In this document: positions 11,620 to 20,689 of the stretch, piece after piece
Numbering within the stretch: position 1 is the stretch's first letter
Layout: each line of letters starts with the position of its first letter
From: Stenopsyche tienmushanensis
Lineage: Eukaryota > Arthropoda > Insecta > Trichoptera > Stenopsychidae
NCBI GenBank assembly: GCA_008973525.1
Contig: WACJ01000265.1
Location: 186,001 to 250,000, forward strand
DNA length: 64,000 bases
Reading direction: 5' to 3'
Translations under genes and position numbers: made by a program
The notes under the pieces: model-generated
Databases searched by the model: none
What the model was told of the DNA's origin: nothing
Seen by the model: only the letters and a program-made list of their open reading frames with translations

Positions 11620-13122
11620 GTATATTTGAATTGTTTAAATGATACACATTCAATTATCGCACACAGCCTTATCGTATTTTGTTGCTTGGCGGATGAAATA
11701 TGTCTCGTAAATCTTTCAACGATTTATTATCATATTTACGAGCGTTTACAAGAAATACGACCACAACAATATGAGAGACGACGCTCTAAATTATACGACG
11801 ACGCTATCGAGTCAGCGCTGCCGATACAATCCGGCTTCGTGAATGCCCCCGAAATTCGCAAACGCCAAACTTCTCCGGTATTTTATTGATGCATTTTGGA
11901 GCGGTTCATTTGCGCCGCGACGCTTACGACGATTTATCGTCGTTCCGGAACGGAGGTTGGTAGCAATGATCCTCCGTAATGTCATTTGACAGATCGACAA
12001 AGGACGCGCGCCGCATGATTTATTCAGCGCCCGCTTAGATTTCTGGCGATGCTCATTGATATTTTATAATATGGGCACGAAAGCCGAGGCTTTAAAGTGC
12101 GCCCTGGCGGTGCTAAATCGGGAACGGCGGTGCAAAATAATGTCGGCGGCGTGCGATAAAAACCGAAATGTCAAACGTCGTTTGACATTTGATATTGCAT
12201 TTTTGGCCTTAGCACAGCGGCCATTGCGCCGAAATCGACGGCGAAATATTTTATTCGGGGCGAAATGAATTAAATTTTCAGCACATGCGGATGAATCTCA
12301 TCGCGGCGGGATATAAAACGAAACGTCCCAAATAAGTAGTCTATGCCATTTGCAAAGCCCCTTTCTTAGACCTGCCTTCAGTCGTTCGATTCGCCGTTTA
12401 AGGACAAACGCAGAGCCACAGATCAAAGAGATAATGGGTAAGGGAACATACTCGGAGCGAACTCGATCGGGAGCTGAATAACCCGCTTATTTTACGGCTA
12501 CACATCTCCGGCTGACATTTATCCCAGAGGAGCTTCCCTCTTTATTATTGCGACCGGAGAAGGGGGTGCGCTTTTATTTACACTTCCCGCTCTATAATAA
12601 AGTTTCACTAACGACTACCCGGCGCTCGCTGCGGTAGTCTAAAATAGTCTAAAATAAAGAGAGGCCGTTCGATTTGTGCGTATAAAGTTTTTCCGATATT
12701 TATTGCCCTCACTGACCTATCCAATGCGTTCTTGATCGACTTCCATTAGGGACGTATCGTTCGTCCAGGATATTCCGCTCTAACGACGGCCCTCCGATAA
12801 CCGAACCAGGCTCGCGAATCAAACGGTGATTATGCACAATTTCGGGCGAAAATATGGCTAAGGTATTTTTTGAGCGATTTATTGGGGATTTCAATTGATA
12901 TGGTAATGCGTGCCTTTTGGGATTTCGCGGAATCGGTAGGGACTTACGTATAAATTTATGATAATTTTGACAAATCCCGTATCATTGTGTACCGAATTTG
13001 CTCGAGAGCCGCAAACAAATTTTTACGGAATGCTAATATCTGATTAAAAAATGAATAATTTTGGCATATCCAATGGTTATTTATGTAATAAATAGCATTA
13101 TTTATAAATAATTTTATATATA
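11620..13122. other. GC-richer non-coding island
   Basis: From about 11750 to 12900 the base composition is clearly more even than the surroundings, with CpG-containing words, but no open frame shows a domain or splice structure I can support. This kind of island in insect genomes often holds cis-regulatory DNA; that is inference. A perfect palindrome lies at 12166-12190. Confidence 0.3.
12166..12190. repeat. Perfect 25-bp palindrome
   Basis: Arms AAATGTCAAACG and CGTTTGACATTT are separated by a single T. Confidence 0.92.
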
Positions 13123-13455
13123 CTAGCTGTTACTCGGCTCATTGCTGCCACAGAAGTATTTATAATGATTTATATATTATATACATATAATATCTACTGT
13201 AAGCTAATTATACTATATCTATATTATTTAAAAAGGTGCAAACAATAATTTGGCAAAGTTTTATCGCAATCGAATGAACGGTATGGCAGCACATAAAATA
13301 CGAACAAACAAATTTTTATTTTTGCATGTTAAACTATGCTTATGTTACTCGCGCAATTTTTAGCAATAAGTGGATGAAAATTTATCGCAATCTGATAAAC
13401 GGTATGGCAGCGCATTACATACGAACAAACAGATATTGTTTTTTTATATATTAGA
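13123..13455 (-). mobile_element. Helitron-like element (HLE copy 2)
   Basis: Complete minus-strand copy. It begins A|TCTAATATATAAAAA and ends GAGTAACAGCTAG|T, so both the TC start and the CTAG end with A/T flanks are intact. The two half-units are intact, with the words atgaacggtatggcagc and ataaacggtatggcagcgc. No coding capacity. Confidence 0.85.
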
Positions 13456-15040
13456 TGTATATAGACTGAGCAAAAATAAATAAATAGCCATGGCTGTAAT
13501 TGATTCGTTGATTGAGAAGGGCTTTTAAAGAGCCTCTTATAGAGCCTTGTTTTCCAATAGACGTTTTTTATGTCGTGGAAAATGGTTCATCAGAGGATTG
13601 TAAATTTAGATGTGCTATATACAATTCCAAATAATAAATTAAATTCTAAGTAAATCTATATATCTAAATAAGATAATATTTAGATTGAAAATATACTAAT
13701 CAAATATAATACTATAATTATATTTGGCAAAATAAAAAAATGGATTTAATTGCAATTCGTGGCTACTCAATCAGCGAATTAGTTCACATTGGAAGAACTT
13801 TTGATAGATGAAGAGTACTTGGAAAAAGTTTGAAGATGTCTGACTTAGTTCTCGCACAAATTTGGGTTAATACGTTATTCAGGTCAGATCTTCGCGTATG
13901 GAGCCAAATTGAATTGACATCATAGTGCCATCCAAAATGCAATAAATCCATTTTTTATCATGCATACTGACATTGATTCATTTAAAATTTATATCACGAT
14001 CAATTAAAACACAATAATGACCGGGAACATTGCCGAAACGAATGCTGTCACAATGCACTATCAATTAATGTCTGTCTTTGTATTAACAGTACGACGCTTT
14101 AAATTATTTTATTTGTATGAAAAAATATTTTTGATCACTTTTTGATGATTTTATAAAGAATTGGTGCATTGTCAAAGAAATGCCTTTGAATTAACGTGCC
14201 TTATTTTGAATCCGATGCATCCCATGCAAAAATATCGCAAATGAACTGTCACCCGCTAAATCGAGTGTCGTTGTTGAGTTTTACACGGGTTGTATTTGAG
14301 ATAGTGACATCTCCGTGCGATGCATCCGACGAGGATCGAAGTTGCTACCCTCTCGGAGGGGAAAATCGTAATTTTCATACATGATTATCGCGATGAAGTG
14401 CCGAGTGAAGGTGTACGAAACGCGTCCCGCCAGCGAGAATAGGTCGATATTAATCGGACGCGATGGAACTTGATGATTATTGAAGATGGTGAAGGTTGTG
14501 ACGTACGTGCGTTGCAAAACTGTGCAGAAGCAGGTGTGTAGTCGCGTGTCCCACATTCGCAAAGCGGTCTGGTGCACTACCTGCAGCCTGGGCCACCGGA
14601 CACTGGAGATGGCGTGTGACTGGAGCCTGGTGTGTGTGACTCCAGAGGGGGGTGTGGGTTGCCACTGGGGTGACAGCCATTCCTCATACCCTCGGGAATA
14701 TTCAATTAAATTAGAGAGCAAGCAGTGAAATACGAAAATGTACTTCATTTGGGACTTAATAACTTCCAAAAGGCCTTTGGCTTCTCTGGGGAAAGATATT
14801 TTCAAATGATGGTTTCCCATTTGCCTTTTACATGTAGTTAAAATGGATGGAATTATTTCAATATGAATTTTAGATAGAAGAAGATCTATCAGTAATTAGC
14901 AAAATTATCATTATTTTTAACTGATATCTTAATTATTAGATCGTCCCGAAAGAAGTCCATTATTTTCGCACGCTCTTATTTGAGCTCATTTTGCGTCCAG
15001 ACACGTTTTGTCTCATTAGCTTGTGTATTATTATTAAAGA
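13456..15040. other. Gene-free stretch with a GC-rich island
   Basis: Mostly AT-rich. Positions 14437-14720 are GC-rich with tgtgtg and ccact.gg words. A 179-codon frame (14281-14820, minus, from ATG) and an 82-codon frame on the plus strand overlap there. Neither has a recognisable domain; long frames on both strands are expected in a GC-rich patch. Confidence 0.35.
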
Positions 15041-15144
15041 CTAACTGATACCCAAGTGTTAATAGTGTTAAAAGTGCAAACAATAAGTTGGCAAAGTTTT
15101 ATCGCAATCGAATGAACGGTATGGCAGCGCATAAAGTACGAACA
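15041..15144 (-). mobile_element. Helitron-like element (HLE copy 3), 3' part
   Basis: This is the 3' portion of a minus-strand Helitron-like copy (plus-strand left edge ctaactgatacc, a mutated form of the usual CTAG end). It is interrupted after the word ataaagtacgaaca by the LINE. The rest of the same copy resumes at 20542, and the two parts join into a normal element. Confidence 0.85.
15131..15144. repeat. LINE target-site duplication, left
   Basis: ATAAAGTACGAACA, 14 bp, is repeated exactly at 20528-20541. Confidence 0.93.
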
Positions 15145-15227
15145 TATAATATTTATTTTATTCAAAGAATCAAAAGTGTACAATATATAAACATAACAAT
15201 TTATAAATCACAGATATTAACACTCTG

Positions 15228-15252
15228 TTTTTTTTTTTTTTTTTTTTTTTTT
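15228..15252 (-). other. Internal poly-A tract of the LINE
   Basis: Twenty-five T on the plus strand, i.e. A25 on the LINE strand. The target duplication lies 83 nt further on, and those 83 nt include AATAAA on the LINE strand, so the A tract is not the physical end of the insertion. Confidence 0.9.
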
Positions 15253-15344
15253 CTTTGAAAACGTGCATGTACCCAGGTTGAGATTCAACCTATAACAGCA
15301 CTCGCTATATTACCAGACTCAACTTGTGAAATACGCAGGTGAAA

Positions 15345-15935
15345 AGTAAGTAAAAAAAAAAAAATAATAATAATAATAAAAATAATCATAAATAGAACAT
15401 AGAACAACATAGAATAAAAATAATAAATAATAATAATAATACAAAAAAATAATAATAAATAAACAAATAAATAAATAAATAAAAAATAAAATAATAATAA
15501 TAAATAAAATAAATAATAAATAATAATAATAGAATTAAAATAAAGTAAAATATATATAAATAATAAAATAAATAGATAAATTTCAAACAAAAGCAATAAT
15601 AAATAAATAAATAAAGTAAATAAATAAAAACCCAAAAAGGCAATAATAATAAATAAATAAAGTAAATAAATAATACAAATAAATAATAGTAAGATTTAAA
15701 ATTAATAATAGTAAAATAAACATCAATATATAAATAGATAGACTAATTAATTAAATAAGTAAATGACTGACAAACAAATGAGCAAATAAATTAAATAAGT
15801 AAATAAATTGAATACATAAAATAGGTAAATAAATAAGATAACTCAATAATTGATGATAGATAAATAAAATAGTTCAATAACTTAAATAGATAAATAACAA
15901 AAATAAAATAAATAAATCAATTTAATCAATTCAAA
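15345..15935. repeat. AAT/AAAT low-complexity tract in the LINE 3' UTR
   Basis: About 590 bp composed almost entirely of aat, aaat and related units on the plus strand (TTA/TTTA on the LINE strand). The 85- and 116-codon frames across it, rich in Leu/Ile/Phe/Tyr, are artefacts of the repeat. Confidence 0.93.
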
Positions 15936-16019
15936 GAGGGAAATGGAGGCAAACGCACGGCCACTGTGTGGGTTACGAGAGTGAAAGAACGAGAAAGTTG
16001 GGGGCGGAGGCCTAGAATG

Positions 16020-19000
16020 TTAAGTTACAGCGTCAGCCACGAGGGTTCTTGGATCGATCCAATGCGCCTCGTAGTACTCACCTGGAGCGCCTTTAGCGCC
16101 GAAACTTGTGCAAAATGCATTGAAGGCGCTGAAGGCACCAGGACGGGCTACCAGATCCTTGTGTCCCACAGGCCCCTCACGTGACGCGCGCACTCGGCGT
16201 AGGAGCTCCTCTCTTTCAGATGCCATCCCAGGACATGACCACAGAATGTGATCTGCGTCCATGCACCGATCACCGCATGGACACTCCGAGGTGTTCGCGA
16301 GGCCAAGCCCCATTAAGTGAGCGCTAAAACGGCCATGTCCCGTGAGGAACTGTGATGTCCAGTGATTAGGACATATCCAAGGAAATTTATTCCTCCGTTG
16401 AACGGAGTCGAAGAACAAATAAAGATGGCGCCCAGTGGTCGAAGATGACCACCTACACTCCCATTCCTCCAACGCAGCCCTCCGTGCCCACTCTCTCAGA
16501 TCTCTCGAACCCACAATCGTCACGTCCTCGGGATTGAGGACTTGTTTGCCGACTTTAACTACTTGTCCGTTTTCCCGTCGAAATTTGCAGGCGCTGACCT
16601 GCATTTTTAGATCGAGGGGTAATATTCCAGCTAGTACCGGGAGGCTGTCTGTTGAGACTGTCCGGTAGGCCCCGGTGATGCGGAGTAGCGGCAGTCTTTG
16701 TGCACTGTTAAGGCGTCTATGGCTGGTTTTGCACATGCCGTATCTTCCTAGTCTTTCAGACCATGCCCCGGCTCCGTATAGCGCAATGCTGACATATATG
16801 GCATCATAGGCGATGCGCATGTTATCCCTGCTAAGGCCCCAATTCGCTCCAGCAAGTCTGGACATCTTGCTAAACGCCCTTGCAGCTTTGGCAGTCGCGT
16901 CAGCGATATTTTGTTTGAACTGGCATCCTTCGCTTAACGTGACGCCCAAATAGGTTGTGTGCTTTTTGAATGGCACCACATCTCCGCCCAGTTTGACTGA
17001 CGGCGCGCGTAGCCCTTTTGGGCCTTTCAGCATGATCCCTACTGATTTTTTGGGCGCGAATGTAAGCTTGTTTCTAACGCTCCAGTCCCAAAGAAAGCTG
17101 GTGACCTCGTTAGCTCTATCCGAGATTTCTCGGCGAGATTTCCCGCAAACCAATATGGTGAGGTCGTCGGCATAGGCTACGAGGTCACAGCCGGTTGGCA
17201 GCGCAGACTGTAGAACGTCGTCAAGCACGATGTTCCACAGTAGTGGTCCCAATACAGAGCCTTGCGGGCATCCCATTGTGAGCTTGCGTTCAATCATCTC
17301 ACCTCCTGCCTGAGCAACGACGGTTCTGTTAGACAAATAACTTCTAGTGAGGTTGATCAAATTGGTGGGAATTCCACTTCTTCGAAGTCTAATAATGATC
17401 AAATCCCACCAGGTGTTGTCGAAAGCTCCTTGGAAATCAAGAAGTAATGCCATAACGTATTTGGAGCTGGAATTTTCGACTGTGCTGATGACCTTTTGTA
17501 AGGCATGCACAGTCGACTTCCCTGGTCTGAAACCGAACTGCTTGTCAGAAAGAGGCTTAGTGCCTTCATAAGTCAAGTTCAGTCTGTTAGCCATTATTTT
17601 TTCCAGCAGTTTACCAAGTAGTGGAAGGAGAACGATAATCCGATGGGCCTTTGGCTCGCTGGGTGGTTTTTCCGTTTTCGCCTTGGGCAGTATCACCGCC
17701 AGTCCCACTTTCCAGCAACTGGGGAAAACTCCGCAGCGGAAACATTCTCTGTAGATATGACAGAGGTCGACATCAATTTGGGGGTATGCACGCTTGATTA
17801 TCCTGCCATCAATTCTGTCTATTCCCGGAGACTTCATGGAGTTTAGGTTTTTAACCAGTTCTTCTAGTTCTTCCAAGTCGGGCAGAGTAGCATTTGGCCC
17901 CTCATGGGAAGTTTCTGATGAGGCTTCTGCTCTGATGGCTTTGTGTATCGGCAGGTCCGTTTCTGGAGTGTCATGAGGTAACAGAGTTTTTAGTAAGAAG
18001 TTCATGGATTGAGACATGTTTGTGGCAATAATGTTCGTAGTGGGGTCCCGGATTCCAGCACTGACTTTGCTGGGTCCCGTGGAAATGGCTTTGTATGCTG
18101 GCCCCCAGGGGCTTGGCCTCCTCTGCTCGTTAATAAACTCTCTCCACGATGTCAGCTTAGCCTTACCAATGGCCATCTTGTATTGGGCTGCTAGCCTTTT
18201 CCTAAAGACAGCAAGTCTTTTTAATTCGTCAGGAGGGCAGTTTTGTTTGTCTCTCTTGGCTAGTTGCCATTTCCTCCTCGCTCTGCGAAGGAGCGCCCTT
18301 TGTAGGGACAATTCTGCGCTCCACCAAGGGGGTACGGACTTCCTTGTGGCGGAAGATCTTCCAAGTCCATCCTCAGCCGCCTCCATGATAGCAGCATTGA
18401 GTTTTTCTGCAGCTTGTTCCGCGCCTAGAGTATGGCAAAGTACGACACTGTCAAAACTCTCCATTTTTTTAGCTAGAGGCTCATCTAGCTCCTCTATTCT
18501 TTTCCTCGATCTAAAGCGTGGCGGGATACTAGACACCTGTATTTCTGCGTTGTTTCTGTTTGCAATCTGAGGTAGATCAAAAATTATCAAGTTGTGATCG
18601 CTACAGGTTGCGTACTCTTTCACATGCCAGTTGCTGATTCTTCCTGCAAGCGATCGGCTTGTCATTGTGACATCTATGTGGCTGGTGCCCATAACACCGG
18701 CAAAAGTGGGTGGGCTACTAGGATCGTTAATGACAACAAGGTCATTGCCCATGATAAAATTTTCCACAGCGTCATTTCTTCTCGATTCAGAGGGATAGTA
18801 CCTTGCTTTGTGCGGACCCCATAGTGATGAGTGCGCATTTGTGTCTGAACCGATTAGGATCTTGGCTCTGTGCCCGGTTTCAAGAATGCTCATTGCGTTC
18901 TGTAGCCCTGCGATGATTGTTTCTGGATCTTCGGCAAATTGAAAGTAAGACGAGATTACGTAGAATGATTCTCCTCCGACTTTAATTTCTGCACAGACGT

Positions 19001-19322
19001 GGTGTTTGCCAGATGCCTGCGCGAGCATCATGGCTTCGATCTGCCTGTTATAAATGATGACTGCGGCTCCCGGTTTGGGATCCGCAAAAATCGCTCGAGT
19101 GCCATTTCCAAGTCCTGGGATTGTTCCGGAGTGATGAGGCGGCTCTTGCGCCAGAACAATGTCTAGTTTATACTCTGTGGCCAACTTGTGCAGTTCAGAT
19201 ATTGCTGCTTTCGATCTGCCTAGATTGATCTGCCCGAAGTGAATGGGCGGTGTGCGCGAGTTTTTTGATTGGACGTGAGACGACTTATCCATAATTAATT
19301 CTTTCAATGTCTCGCTTGACAT
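16020..19322 (-). CDS. LINE ORF2: APE endonuclease / reverse transcriptase
   Basis: Encodes 1100 residues that nick target DNA and prime reverse transcription on it. Visible motifs: QEPP with catalytic Glu near residue 60; the SDTNAH endonuclease block at 159-164; CSDHNLI near 240-246; reverse transcriptase box A LDFQGAFD at 628-635; GCPQGSVLGPLLWN near 684-697; the YADD active site at 717-720; the TYLGVTL block near 790; and a C-terminal C-x-C-x8-H-x4-C motif at about 1014-1030. There is no RNase H. The ATG at 19322 overlaps the end of ORF1 by 38 bp in another frame, so translation by reinitiation or frameshifting is likely. No stop or frameshift interrupts it. Whether the element is still mobile depends on ORF1 and the 5' end, which are damaged. 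Confidence 0.95.
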   Translation of the reverse strand: MSSETLKELIMDKSSHVQSKNSRTPPIHFGQINLGRSKAAISELHKLATEYKLDIVLAQEPPHHSGTIPGLGNGTRAIFADPKPGAAVIIYNRQIEAMMLAQASGKHHVCAEIKVGGESFYVISSYFQFAEDPETIIAGLQNAMSILETGHRAKILIGSDTNAHSSLWGPHKARYYPSESRRNDAVENFIMGNDLVVINDPSSPPTFAGVMGTSHIDVTMTSRSLAGRISNWHVKEYATCSDHNLIIFDLPQIANRNNAEIQVSSIPPRFRSRKRIEELDEPLAKKMESFDSVVLCHTLGAEQAAEKLNAAIMEAAEDGLGRSSATRKSVPPWWSAELSLQRALLRRARRKWQLAKRDKQNCPPDELKRLAVFRKRLAAQYKMAIGKAKLTSWREFINEQRRPSPWGPAYKAISTGPSKVSAGIRDPTTNIIATNMSQSMNFLLKTLLPHDTPETDLPIHKAIRAEASSETSHEGPNATLPDLEELEELVKNLNSMKSPGIDRIDGRIIKRAYPQIDVDLCHIYRECFRCGVFPSCWKVGLAVILPKAKTEKPPSEPKAHRIIVLLPLLGKLLEKIMANRLNLTYEGTKPLSDKQFGFRPGKSTVHALQKVISTVENSSSKYVMALLLDFQGAFDNTWWDLIIIRLRRSGIPTNLINLTRSYLSNRTVVAQAGGEMIERKLTMGCPQGSVLGPLLWNIVLDDVLQSALPTGCDLVAYADDLTILVCGKSRREISDRANEVTSFLWDWSVRNKLTFAPKKSVGIMLKGPKGLRAPSVKLGGDVVPFKKHTTYLGVTLSEGCQFKQNIADATAKAARAFSKMSRLAGANWGLSRDNMRIAYDAIYVSIALYGAGAWSERLGRYGMCKTSHRRLNSAQRLPLLRITGAYRTVSTDSLPVLAGILPLDLKMQVSACKFRRENGQVVKVGKQVLNPEDVTIVGSRDLREWARRAALEEWECRWSSSTTGRHLYLFFDSVQRRNKFPWICPNHWTSQFLTGHGRFSAHLMGLGLANTSECPCGDRCMDADHILWSCPGMASEREELLRRVRASREGPVGHKDLVARPGAFSAFNAFCTSFGAKGAPGEYYEAHWIDPRTLVADAVT

Positions 19323-20493
19323 TAGCCTGGAAGGCTGGGCAGTTCCACGAGCCCGTAAGATGGGCGGCGTTTTTTTTCAGGGCCGTACAGGTCGCACAGC
19401 AGTTTGGCTCCTTTTCTGCTTTGCAGTTCGCTAATTCATGTCCGCTTTGGCCGCAGTGGCTGCAAGTGGGTGCTTCTGCCTTGCATGTAGCTCTGATATG
19501 CCCATACTGGTGGCATCGGTAGCATCTTGAGTCCGGGATGTAATCTCTGACTTTGCACAATGTCCAATCTAGATATAGTTCCTTTAACTTGATTAAGGCG
19601 TGCCTCGCCAAAGGTGGCACGCTCAGAATGAGCGTGCCCCTGTCTTTTCCTTCCCTAAAACGCAGAGAGCGGACACTAGAACCCTTAATGAAATCCTCCT
19701 TGGGAAGGACATCTTTCAGTGCTGCTTCATAAATATCGCTAATTAGTTCCTCTGCATTTTTCTTTGGTACTCCAGCCAATACCAGTCTTGGTAAGGGTGC
19801 GACCATTAGCTCGGCTCGGAGACCGGCCTCTGCAATTTTTGTGTTTCCGGCCATGAATTTAGCCTCTTCCATAGTGCGGGGACATAACACAACTCCGGCA
19901 CCTTTTGCCATTCGCATTGTTTTGATGGCAACTCCCATTTCCGAAGGAGTAAAAGCCGTTTTTAGTTTGTTCAAGGATACTTCCGATGAGACTCCTGGCG
20001 CTGGCTCCGTTGGCCGCACCAGAACTGTTGGAGCCGGTTTTCTCTTCACCCATTCTAAGGGTACTCCTTTAGTCGGGAGGCATTTCGCCCTAAGAGGGGG
20101 GAAGTCCTTCAGATTTACAGTGTGCGCTAGCTGGTTTGTATGTGGAAGGGGAGCGGCAGAGACCGCTCCTGTTCTAGCAGCTCCGCTGTAGCTCGGGGTG
20201 GATCTTTCTATTGGAGATTTAAGTGCTTCCGCAAGTTTTGCCTCAGTTTGAGTAAGTTTGAGCGTTTGCCTTATCGCAAAAGTTTTACATCGCTCCAATG
20301 CTCCCAAAATCTTTAACGATAACTCTCTAGGAATCTTCGATGATTTGCTGGCCATAATTTCCAACACTTCCCTAAAGGATCCATCGATCCCATCTAGGGC
20401 GGCATCCGTGTCGACTTCAGTGACTTGCTCCATGTTCAAATTTACGTCCTCAATTATTTCATTTTGAAAGGTGTCATCCGTAACTTCCTCCAC
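19285..20493 (-). CDS. LINE ORF1: gag-like zinc-knuckle protein, start codon lost
   Basis: A 402-codon open frame for the RNA-binding ORF1 protein that packages LINE RNA. The C-terminal part has CYRCHQYGHIRATC and CSHCGQSGHELANC (CX2CX4HX4C knuckles) and a third, longer Cys/His motif ending GSWNC, the three-knuckle pattern of R1-clade ORF1. The N-terminal part is acidic. No in-frame ATG exists upstream of the first listed codon (GTG at 20493); reading further out enters the inverted duplication at the 5' end. The first in-frame ATG is 20 codons in (20433). So the true N-terminus is probably missing and this copy may be unable to make full ORF1. Confidence 0.9.
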   Translation of the reverse strand: MEEVTDDTFQNEIIEDVNLNMEQVTEVDTDAALDGIDGSFREVLEIMASKSSKIPRELSLKILGALERCKTFAIRQTLKLTQTEAKLAEALKSPIERSTPSYSGAARTGAVSAAPLPHTNQLAHTVNLKDFPPLRAKCLPTKGVPLEWVKRKPAPTVLVRPTEPAPGVSSEVSLNKLKTAFTPSEMGVAIKTMRMAKGAGVVLCPRTMEEAKFMAGNTKIAEAGLRAELMVAPLPRLVLAGVPKKNAEELISDIYEAALKDVLPKEDFIKGSSVRSLRFREGKDRGTLILSVPPLARHALIKLKELYLDWTLCKVRDYIPDSRCYRCHQYGHIRATCKAEAPTCSHCGQSGHELANCKAEKEPNCCATCTALKKNAAHLTGSWNCPAFQANVKRDIERINYG

Positions 20494-20522
20494 ATGAATT
20501 GCTGTGGAGGAAGTTACGGATG
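20475..20522. repeat. Perfect inverted repeat at the LINE 5' end
   Basis: Arms at 20475-20494 and 20503-20522 are exact reverse complements of 20 bp around an 8-nt loop. One arm is the start of ORF1; the other is its inverted copy, which suggests the cDNA folded back and self-primed during insertion. Confidence 0.93.
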
Positions 20523-20527
20523 TACGG

Positions 20528-20541
20528 ATAAAGTACGAACA
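20528..20541. repeat. LINE target-site duplication, right
   Basis: Second exact copy of ATAAAGTACGAACA (see 15131-15144). Confidence 0.93.
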
Positions 20542-20689
20542 AACAAAAATTTATTTTTGTATATTAGACTATGCCTATAATACTCGCGCAATCTTTGGCA
20601 ATAAGTGGACGAAGTTTTATCTCAATCTGATAAACGGTATGGCAGCGCATTGCATACGAATAAACAGATATTCATTTTTATAAATAAGA
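20542..20689 (-). mobile_element. Helitron-like element (HLE copy 3), 5' part
   Basis: Continues the copy broken by the LINE: after the duplicated word it runs aacaaacaaaaatttatttt, then the second half-unit with ataaacggtatggcagcgca, and ends at the TC terminus near 20689. Confidence 0.85.

Larger units (their letters stand above)
15145..20527 (-). mobile_element. R1-clade non-LTR retrotransposon inserted in a Helitron-like copy
   Basis: A 5383-bp minus-strand LINE between two exact 14-bp target duplications. The order on its own strand is: a 5' end carrying a snap-back inverted duplication (20475-20522); ORF1 with three CCHC zinc knuckles; an overlapping ORF2 with an APE-type endonuclease and a reverse transcriptase ending in a CCHC motif and no RNase H; a long TTA/TTTA-rich 3' UTR (about 15345-15930); a 25-nt A tract; and 83 further nt to the duplication. 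Gag-like ORF1 with three knuckles and an APE-RT-CCHC ORF2 is the R1-clade layout; Jockey/I clades are the alternative. Both ORFs are free of stops, so the insertion is young. Confidence 0.92.

Noticed and set aside
15285..15643. Two minus-strand frames of 116 and 85 codons, rich in Leu/Ile/Tyr/Phe, looking like a membrane protein
   Set aside because: They are translations of the TTA/TTTA low-complexity tract in the LINE 3' UTR.
16435..18824. Plus-strand frames of up to 184 codons across the LINE ORF2
   Set aside because: Antisense shadows of ORF2.
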